A stretch of 11,767 nucleotides of DNA, from contig DAHUXX010000136.1 of the NCBI GenBank assembly GCA_027306955.1, positions 1 through 11,767 of the forward strand, read 5' to 3'. Of the stretch, positions 6,933-11,767 are shown piece after piece (position 1 is the stretch's first letter; every line of letters starts with the position of its first letter). Under the pieces are notes generated by a model. The model saw only the letters and a list, made by a program, of their open reading frames with translations. It made no database searches and was not told the DNA's origin. Both the position numbers and the translations under genes were made by a program. The stretch is from Acetobacteraceae bacterium (GTDB lineage Bacteria > Pseudomonadota > Alphaproteobacteria > Acetobacterales > Acetobacteraceae).

Positions 6933-7915
6933 GCTTCGCTGCGGCGGCGCAGGATGCCGAGCAGGCCGCGGGGGAAGAACATGACGACGATGACGAAGAT
7001 GAGGCCGACGAAGAACATCCAGTTCACGGTGTGCGAGGAAATCCAGTCCTGCAGCACGACGTAGACCGCGGCGCCGAGGAGCGGGCCCCAGAAGACGCGG
7101 ATGCCGCCGAGCACGCACATGATCACCAGTTCGCCCGAGAGGTCCGTGTAGAGCGAGGACGGGTCGGCAAAGTTGTTGAGGAGCGCGTAGAGCCCGCCGG
7201 CGATGGCGATGAAGATGGCGGAGATGGTGAAGGCGAGCCAGATGTGCCGTTCGACGTTGATGCCGAGGAAGCGGGCGCGGCGCTCGTTCTCGCGGATGGC
7301 GAGCAGGGTGCGGCCGAAGGGCGAGCGCAGGATGAGGCCCATGACGCCGGCCACGATCGCGAAGACGAACAGCACGAAATAGTAAAAGACGTAGTCGTTC
7401 TTGATGATGTCGAGGTTGGCGAAGCCGAGATTGATGTTGGCGCGGGTGAAGCCGCGCAGACCATCGAACCCGCCGGTGAGCCCGTTCCACTTGTAGGCGA
7501 TGAAGTAGAAGATCTGCTGGAAGGCGATGGTGACCATGGCGAAGTAGATGCCGCGCCGCTTGGTGATGAGCGCGCCGATGATGGTGCCGGCGAGGCCGCC
7601 GAGCAGCATGCCGGCGACCAGGCCGAGCGGGGTGGAGGCGGTGACGTAGCGCAGGATCAGGCCGCAGCCGTAGACGCCGAGGCCGAAATAAGCGGCGTGG
7701 CCGAAGCTGACGATGCCGGTGAAGCCGATCAGGAAGTTGAGCGACATCGCGGCGAGGCCCAGAACCAGGATGCGGGTGCCGAGCGAGGTGTAGCCACCGA
7801 TGAAGGGAATCCAGAACGGGCAGAGCAGCAGGATGACCCAGACCAGGCCGAGGACCAGCAGGCGATGCCGGTCGAGTGGCTGGGCGGCCGGAGCCCGCAT
7901 CACGGTCGCGCTCAT
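6929..7915 (-). CDS. livM: HAAT-family ABC importer permease LivM
   Basis: This 328-residue multi-spanning inner-membrane channel subunit pairs with LivH. After a polar N-terminus, hydrophobic segments begin near residue 19. The family block FLIGFTGIVSFGHAAYFGLGVYG spans 61-83, KRRGIYFAMVTIAFQQIFY lies at about 119-137, and the ATPase-contacting loop AIRENERRARFLGIN is at 206-220. The late GGIRVFWGPLLGAAVYVVLQD (270-290) and FPRGLLGILRRR (314-325) complete the LivM pattern. The reading frame stays open upstream to 8455, but that stretch is antisense-frame noise over livH. The ATG at 7915 overlaps the livH stop in an ATGA (7912-7915), giving a clear coupled start. The protein ends RRRSEA and its stop opens the livM-livG relay. 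Confidence 0.95.
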   Translation of the reverse strand: MSATVMRAPAAQPLDRHRLLVLGLVWVILLLCPFWIPFIGGYTSLGTRILVLGLAAMSLNFLIGFTGIVSFGHAAYFGLGVYGCGLILRYVTASTPLGLVAGMLLGGLAGTIIGALITKRRGIYFAMVTIAFQQIFYFIAYKWNGLTGGFDGLRGFTRANINLGFANLDIIKNDYVFYYFVLFVFAIVAGVMGLILRSPFGRTLLAIRENERRARFLGINVERHIWLAFTISAIFIAIAGGLYALLNNFADPSSLYTDLSGELVIMCVLGGIRVFWGPLLGAAVYVVLQDWISSHTVNWMFFVGLIFVIVVMFFPRGLLGILRRRSEA

Positions 7916-8778
7916 TGCATGCCCTCCTCGCCGAGGAAGCCCCGTGGGCGCACCAGCAGCACAACGGCCATGATGATGTAGACCACGACATCCGAGGCGG
8001 CGGGCCAGACGACGGCGGTCAGCGCCGCCGCGACACCGATGGTGAGCCCGCCCAGCAGCGTGCCGACCAGGCTGCCCATGCCGCCCACGATGATGGCGAC
8101 GAAGCTCGGCAGCAGCAGGTTGTCGCCCATGTTGGGGTTGAGGCCGATCTGCCCGCCGGCGAGCACACCCGCGAGGCCGGCGAGGAAGATGCCGAAGGCG
8201 AAGTTGAGCGAGCGCAGCCGGCGCACGTTGATGCCGAGGGCGGAGACGGTGTCGAGGTCGAGGATGCCGGCGCGGATGCGCATGCCCATGCGGCTGTAGC
8301 GCAGGAAGGCGAACAGGCCGAGCACGGAGACGGCGACGATGGCGACCAGGAACAGGCGGTAGGCGTTGAGGAAGAAGTAGGTCTGGCTGAGCGGCTGGGA
8401 GATGTTGTTCGGCACGGTGAGCGGCAGGCCGTTCACGCCCCAGATGTAGCGGCACGCGTCCTGGATCATGAAGGCGAGGCCGAACGTGAGCAACAGGGAG
8501 TAGATCGGGTCGCGGCCGTAGATGCGGCTGATCATGCTGACCTCGATCAGGTAGCCGATCACGGCCGTGAGCAGCGGGGCGACGAGGAGCGAGGGCCAGA
8601 AGCCGATATAGGGGATGAGGACGTAGGCGAGGTAGCCGCCGAGCGCGAGGAAATTGCCGTGGGCGAAATTGATGACGTTGGAAAGGTTGAGGATCATCGA
8701 GAGGCCGAGCGAGACCAGCACGTAGAACGCGCCGATGATCAGGCCGTTGAACAGGTTGAACAGGATTAGCTGGAGCAA
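7912..8778 (-). CDS. livH: HAAT-family ABC importer permease LivH (TTG start)
   Basis: This 288-residue membrane channel subunit opens LQLILFNLFNGLIIGAFYVL, the usual LivH beginning, with NLSNVINFAHGNFLALGGYL at 31-50 (NFAHG is the hallmark). LTFGLAFMIQDACRYIWG, the cytoplasmic loop ALGINVRRLR and the C-terminal GGMGSLVGTLLGG and RPRGFLGEEG follow. The start codon is TTG at 8778. It is supported by GGAGAG at 8785-8790 with a 6-nt spacer and by homology running from the first residue, and no upstream in-frame ATG fits. The rare start may tune synthesis relative to the abundant binding protein. The gene follows the binding-protein gene after 109 bp that contain an intrinsic terminator, and it overlaps livM by 4 bp. 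Confidence 0.95.
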   Translation of the reverse strand: MLQLILFNLFNGLIIGAFYVLVSLGLSMILNLSNVINFAHGNFLALGGYLAYVLIPYIGFWPSLLVAPLLTAVIGYLIEVSMISRIYGRDPIYSLLLTFGLAFMIQDACRYIWGVNGLPLTVPNNISQPLSQTYFFLNAYRLFLVAIVAVSVLGLFAFLRYSRMGMRIRAGILDLDTVSALGINVRRLRSLNFAFGIFLAGLAGVLAGGQIGLNPNMGDNLLLPSFVAIIVGGMGSLVGTLLGGLTIGVAAALTAVVWPAASDVVVYIIMAVVLLVRPRGFLGEEGMQ

Positions 8779-8784
8779 GAGGGG

Positions 8785-8790
8785 CTCTCC
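8785..8790 (-). promoter_or_regulatory. Ribosome-binding site deciding the TTG start of livH
   Basis: Minus-strand GGAGAG sits 6 nt before the TTG at 8778. Because the initiator is a rare codon, this Shine-Dalgarno match and the LivH-like first residues are the evidence for the start. Confidence 0.65.
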
Positions 8791-8830
8791 GTCGCGGGCC
8801 GCCCCCGGTCGAGCACGGGCGGCGGATATG

Positions 8831-8867
8831 AAAACCCCTGCCGCCGGCCTTTCGGCGACGGCAGGGG
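8831..8867 (-). terminator. Intrinsic terminator/attenuator between the binding-protein gene and livH
   Basis: Transcribed leftward, CCCCTGCCGTCGCC, a GAAA loop and GGCCGGCGGCAGGGG form a hairpin of about 14 pairs with one G-U and one bulged C. The hairpin is followed directly by TTTT. The stem starts 20 bp after the binding-protein stop (8888) and the T-run ends 52 bp before the livH TTG. A GNRA-type loop and T-run make this a textbook intrinsic terminator for the leftward strand; the other strand lacks a T-run. Because livH, livM, livG and livF follow in the same direction, partial read-through would give high binding protein and lower channel and ATPase levels. Confidence 0.82.
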
Positions 8868-8887
8868 CGGCAGCGTTGCGGTATCCC

Positions 8888-10138
8888 CTACGCGGGGAAC
8901 TTCATGTGGCAGCCGGTGTCGGCGAGCGGCAGCACCTTGTTGGCATCCACCCACTTCTCCGTGGTGAAGACGTCGTAGGGGCTGTCCTTTGCCGGCGGAT
9001 GCACCTCGCCCGCGAAGATCGTCGGCATCAGCTCGTGGTCGCCGGCGCGGTAGTAGACCTTCTTCTTCTGCAGCGCGACCTCGGGCGGCAGCTCCATGCC
9101 CTCCATCGCGTGGGCGAGCTTGATCCCCTCCAGGCTCTTGGCCTTCTCGACGGCGAGCTTCGCGGAGTGGATCGCGACGTAGCCGAACCAGTGGCGCGCG
9201 GAGGCGGGCTTCTTGTAGGCGTTGTAGATGGCGGCGACGAATTCCTTCACGTACGGCACGCCGGGCTGATCCCACCACCACTCCATGGAGGCGAAACCGG
9301 ACTGCGCCGCGGGCGGGACCGCGAGGATCGCCTCGAGCTCATAGAGCGTGGCGCCCATGCCCATGTCCTTGTTCATGCCGAACTGGACGAACTGCTTGGC
9401 GAGGTCGATCTGCGCCAGGCCGCCCATGTTGTTGATCAGCACGTCCGGCTTGTAGGCCTTGGCCTTGATGAGCGTGGCCGAATAGTCACTCGCCGAGATC
9501 GGCATGTAGACGTTCTCGAACGTACCGCCGGCGGCAGTGAGGTAGTGCTGGAAGCTCTGCTTCAGCGAGTGGCCATAGGCGTAGTCCGGCGAGATCATGA
9601 ACCACTTCTTGCCGTACTTCTTGATCAGGAGGCCGGTGACGGCGCCCGCGTCCATCATCGTGGTGTTGCAGACGCGGAACACGTTCCAGGCGCAGGCGGT
9701 GCCGGTGATCGGGTCGGTGTGGCCGCCGGGGACGATGTGCAGGATGCCCTTCTGCGTCGCGACCTGGGAGATCGCGTAGGCGATGCCCGAGTTCACGTCG
9801 CCCATCGTGATGTTGACGTGGTCCTTGTCGATGAGCTTGCGGATCTTTTCCACGCCGGTGCCGACGTCGTTGGCGGAGTCCTCGACGAGGAGCTGCAGCT
9901 CCCGCCCCATGACGCCGCCCTTCTTGTTGATTTCCGCGGTGGCGAGTTTGGCGCCCTGGACCTCGGAGACCGCCTGGATCGACAGGCTGCCGGTCAGCGG
10001 GTCGACGAAGCCGATCTTGATCGGAGTCTCGCCGAGCGCGGAGACGATGAAGGGCGCCGCGAGCTGGGACGCACCGATGGCGGCTGCCCCCTGAAGGACG
10101 CGACGACGACCGAATCCGCCCGACTTGCGTTGGACCAT
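8888..10138 (-). CDS. Branched-chain-amino-acid-type (HAAT) ABC substrate-binding protein, Tat-type signal
   Basis: This 416-residue periplasmic binding protein (Peripla_BP_6, type I fold) feeds LivHMGF. A twin-arginine-like signal GRRRVLQGAAAIGAS (10-24) precedes a hydrophobic stretch, with cleavage probably near residue 34. The mature start PIKIGFVDPLTG (39-50) is diagnostic of the family, and GAKLATAEINKKGGVMGRELQLLVEDSAND follows. YGHSLKQSFQHYLTAAGGT and PDVLINNMGG mark the second lobe. The ATG at 10138 has GGGAGG (10147-10152) with an 8-nt spacer. The ligand is not known: the family also takes up amides, urea and aromatic acids, and the divergent flavin monooxygenase argues against assuming leucine. 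The gene is followed by an intrinsic terminator, then livH. Confidence 0.93.
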   Translation of the reverse strand: MVQRKSGGFGRRRVLQGAAAIGASQLAAPFIVSALGETPIKIGFVDPLTGSLSIQAVSEVQGAKLATAEINKKGGVMGRELQLLVEDSANDVGTGVEKIRKLIDKDHVNITMGDVNSGIAYAISQVATQKGILHIVPGGHTDPITGTACAWNVFRVCNTTMMDAGAVTGLLIKKYGKKWFMISPDYAYGHSLKQSFQHYLTAAGGTFENVYMPISASDYSATLIKAKAYKPDVLINNMGGLAQIDLAKQFVQFGMNKDMGMGATLYELEAILAVPPAAQSGFASMEWWWDQPGVPYVKEFVAAIYNAYKKPASARHWFGYVAIHSAKLAVEKAKSLEGIKLAHAMEGMELPPEVALQKKKVYYRAGDHELMPTIFAGEVHPPAKDSPYDVFTTEKWVDANKVLPLADTGCHMKFPA

Positions 10139-10401
10139 TCCATTAGCCTCCCTGTCATCATGGATGCCGGCCGCGGCGCCATGCCGCGGAACCTGACCTT
10201 CACCATGCCGCTCGTTGGCGGATTACGGCAGGATGATGGCGAGTCCAGGAGCGTCGTGCAAGAGGGAGACGGGTCGCAATTTCTTGATTCTTCGAAAGGT
10301 GGAGGCCGCGCCGGCGGCATTTCGCTGCGCGTCATCCCCCGCTTTGCCTGGAGCGGCCTCTCGGGCAACATGCGGCCCTGCCTGGAGCCCCGGACCCTGC
10401 C
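10139..10401. promoter_or_regulatory. Divergent intergenic region, Liv-type operon / LLM monooxygenase
   Basis: This 263-bp gap separates two outward-reading transcription units and should hold both promoters. The binding-protein ribosome-binding site is at 10147-10152. A weak leftward candidate promoter is TTGCAC (10256-10261), a 17-nt spacer and CATCAT (10233-10238), matching consensus at 3 and 4 of 6 positions. Two copies of the self-complementary CCGCGG (10171-10176 and 10184-10189) lie 7 bp apart near the binding-protein start, possibly by chance at this GC content. The most AT-rich part is about 10277-10300. No start-proximal Shine-Dalgarno sequence of good spacing is seen for the monooxygenase (nearest GGAG at 10384-10387). 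Confidence 0.3.
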
Positions 10402-11598
10402 ATGACGCATCGCGGCCTGAAATTCGGTATTTTCCTCGCGCCGTTCCATCGCCTCGGCGACAACCCGACGCTGGCGATCCGCCGCGATATCGAGCTCATC
10501 GAATGGCTCGACGAGCTCGGCTACGACGAGGCGTGGATCGGCGAGCACCACTCCGCGGGTTGGGAGACCATCGCCTCGCCGGAGCTGATCATCGCGGCCG
10601 CGGCGGAGCGGACGAGGCATATCCGGCTGGGCTCGGGCGTGACCTCGCTGCCGTACCACAACCCGTTCCTGGTGGCGCAGCGCTTCACCCAGCTCGACCA
10701 CATGACGCGCGGGCGGGCGATGCTGGGCTGCGGGCCCGGGGCGCTGGTCTCCGACGCCTATATGCTGGGGATCGAGCCGGCGGTGCAGCGGCGGCGGATG
10801 GACGAGGCGCTGGACGTGATCATGGCGCTGCTGGCCGGCGAGACGGTGACGCGCGAGAGCGAGTGGTTCACGCTGCGCCAGGCACGGCTGCACCTGGCAC
10901 CTTATAGCCTTCCGCATTTCCCCGTGGCGGTGGCAAGCACGCTGACGCCGGCGGGCGTGGCGGCGGCGGGGCGGCACGGGCTGGGCGTGCTGTCGCTCGG
11001 CGCCGGGCTGCCGGGCGGGGCGGACGCGCTGGCGAAGCAATGGGCGATTGCCGAGGAGGCCGCCGCCGCGAACGGCAAGACCATGGACCGGCGCGAATGG
11101 CGGCTGGTGCTGAACATGCACGTGGCCGAGGACGACGAGCAGGCGCTCGCTGAGGTCAAGGTAGGCGAGCGGCTGGAGACCGTGACCTATTTCGAGGAAA
11201 CGCTGGCGAGACCGCCGGGGCGCTCGGAGGATCCGCTGCGCGAGGGGGTGGCCGCGGGGACGACGCTGGTGGGCTCGCCGGAGACGGTGGCGCGGGGCAT
11301 CGGGAAGCTGATGGAGCGGGCGGGCGGGCCGATCGGGGGCGTGATGTTCCGCGCCCATGAATGGGCGAACCGCGAGCAGACCAGGCGCAGCTTCGAGCTG
11401 TTCGCGCGCTGGGTGATGCCGCGCTTCCAGGGATCGATCGACTCCATCGCCGCGTCAAATGCCTGGACCCGTTCCAACCGCGATACGATCTTCAAGCCCA
11501 ACGTGGACGCGATACGGCGCGCCTACACGGATGCGGGCCGCGCGGTGCCGGAGCAGTTCGACGCGCGGGTGAGCGGGGCCTCGCCGAAGGGAGGGTAG
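10402..11598 (+). CDS. LLM-class flavin-dependent oxidoreductase (bacterial luciferase-like monooxygenase)
   Basis: This 398-residue enzyme belongs to the luciferase-like TIM-barrel family that uses reduced FMN and O2, or F420 in some relatives. KFGIFLAPFHRLGDNPTL opens the barrel and DELGYDEAWIGEHHSAGWE (37-55) carries the conserved EHH (His49-His50). Then come ERTRHIRLGSGVTSLPYHNP (69-88), QLDHMTRGRAMLGCGPGAL (97-115) and the later TTLVGSPETVARGIGKLME. The pattern is like proteins annotated as limonene 1,2-monooxygenase-like, but the substrate should not be taken from that. No signal peptide, so cytoplasmic. A reductase partner is not encoded here. It is divergent from the Liv-type importer. 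The C-terminal tail after about residue 340, with FQGSIDSIAASNAWT, extends beyond the catalytic barrel. Confidence 0.92.
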   Translation: MTHRGLKFGIFLAPFHRLGDNPTLAIRRDIELIEWLDELGYDEAWIGEHHSAGWETIASPELIIAAAAERTRHIRLGSGVTSLPYHNPFLVAQRFTQLDHMTRGRAMLGCGPGALVSDAYMLGIEPAVQRRRMDEALDVIMALLAGETVTRESEWFTLRQARLHLAPYSLPHFPVAVASTLTPAGVAAAGRHGLGVLSLGAGLPGGADALAKQWAIAEEAAAANGKTMDRREWRLVLNMHVAEDDEQALAEVKVGERLETVTYFEETLARPPGRSEDPLREGVAAGTTLVGSPETVARGIGKLMERAGGPIGGVMFRAHEWANREQTRRSFELFARWVMPRFQGSIDSIAASNAWTRSNRDTIFKPNVDAIRRAYTDAGRAVPEQFDARVSGASPKGG

Positions 11599-11606
11599 GC
11601 GCGGCG

Positions 11607-11636
11607 GCGGTTCCGCGGTGTATATGCCGCGACCGC
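11607..11636. repeat. Interrupted inverted repeat between two convergent genes
   Basis: GCGG-TTC-CGCGG, an 8-base TGTATATG loop and CCGCG-A-CCGC form a 5-bp inner and a 4-bp outer stem with a small internal loop. It lies 9 bp past the monooxygenase stop and 16 bp before the stop of the facing gene, a usual place for a shared terminator. Neither strand has a T-run, so an intrinsic terminator is only a weak possibility. The AT-rich loop in very GC-rich sequence makes it stand out. Confidence 0.3.
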
Positions 11637-11651
11637 AACGGGGCGGCGGCG

Positions 11652-11767
11652 CTACTGCTTCAGGATCGCGTGGGCGAGCCGGCCCCTGAAGCGATAGGTT
11701 CCGTAGAGCGTGCCGTCCGGCTTCATGACGTAGGTGGCGACGGCGCCGTTGGTCAGGAACACGACCA
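11652..11767 (-). CDS. Unrecognised protein, C-terminal 38 residues (runs off the window)
   Basis: A leftward reading frame enters from the right edge and ends at TAG (11652-11654). The visible residues are VVFLTNGAVATYVMKPDG then TLYGTYRFRGRLAHAILKQ. The GC-rich third positions match the neighbouring genes and no other frame here is better. The pattern of short alternating beta-like strands around a DGT turn suggests a small beta-rich protein, but I do not recognise the family and assign no function. It is convergent with the monooxygenase gene, 53 bp away. Confidence 0.5.
   Translation of the reverse strand, partial: VVFLTNGAVATYVMKPDGTLYGTYRFRGRLAHAILKQ

Noticed and set aside
7916..8455. 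Upstream extension of the livM frame over livH
   Set aside because: The extra 180 codons translate to Arg/Pro/His-rich nonsense in the wrong frame of livH; the ATGA-coupled start at 7915 fits LivM homologues.
10171..10189. Pair of CCGCGG sequences near the Liv-type binding-protein start as an operator
   Set aside because: CCGCGG is common at this GC content, and the copies add no extended symmetry beyond the hexamers.
8735..10405. Rightward open frame of 556 codons opposite the Liv-type binding protein
   Set aside because: Another GC-driven antisense frame; the binding protein on the minus strand has signal, domain and ribosome-binding evidence.

Overview
The window is a GC-rich stretch of bacterial chromosome. 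High third-position GC, tightly packed operons, GTG and TTG starts, twin-arginine signals on both solute-binding proteins and a patatin of the proteobacterial type all suggest an alphaproteobacterium, perhaps Rhodospirillales/Acetobacteraceae or a relative. That placement is inference; no rRNA or other marker gene is present.

Layout, left to right. The 5' part of a patatin-like phospholipase gene runs leftward off the window (454 to the edge). Divergent from it is an NAD-dependent sugar-nucleotide epimerase of the UDP-glucuronate 4-epimerase type (607-1623). Its 3' end overlaps, tail to tail, the last gene of a leftward peptide/opine/nickel-type ABC importer operon: binding protein 5028-3439, DppB-like permease 3413-2406, DppC-like permease 2395-1568. 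That operon has no ATPase gene here. Upstream of it are a perfect 20-bp dyad (5062-5081) and a decayed IS5-type transposase remnant on the opposite strand (about 5247-5372).

Next comes a complete leftward branched-chain-amino-acid-type (HAAT) ABC importer: binding protein 10138-8888, LivH 8778-7912, LivM 7915-6929, LivG 6868-6110 and LivF 6113-5385. A strong intrinsic terminator/attenuator (8831-8867) separates the binding-protein gene from the membrane and ATPase genes, which fits the need for excess binding protein. LivH/LivM and LivG/LivF are joined by ATGA stop-start overlaps. Between livM and livG are three ATGA junctions exactly 32 nt apart that define two 11-codon mini-ORFs.

Divergent from the Liv-type operon is a luciferase-like (LLM) flavin-dependent monooxygenase (10402-11598), so the transporter and the oxidoreductase may form an uptake-and-oxidation module. 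The window ends with the 3' end of an unrecognised leftward gene (11652 to the edge).

Most of the content is ordinary metabolism and transport. I see no defence system, CRISPR array, RNA gene or intact mobile element. The best leads are the livM-livG stop-start relay, the intra-operon attenuator, the operator-like dyad, the transposase scar between two co-oriented importers, and the Liv/LLM pairing.
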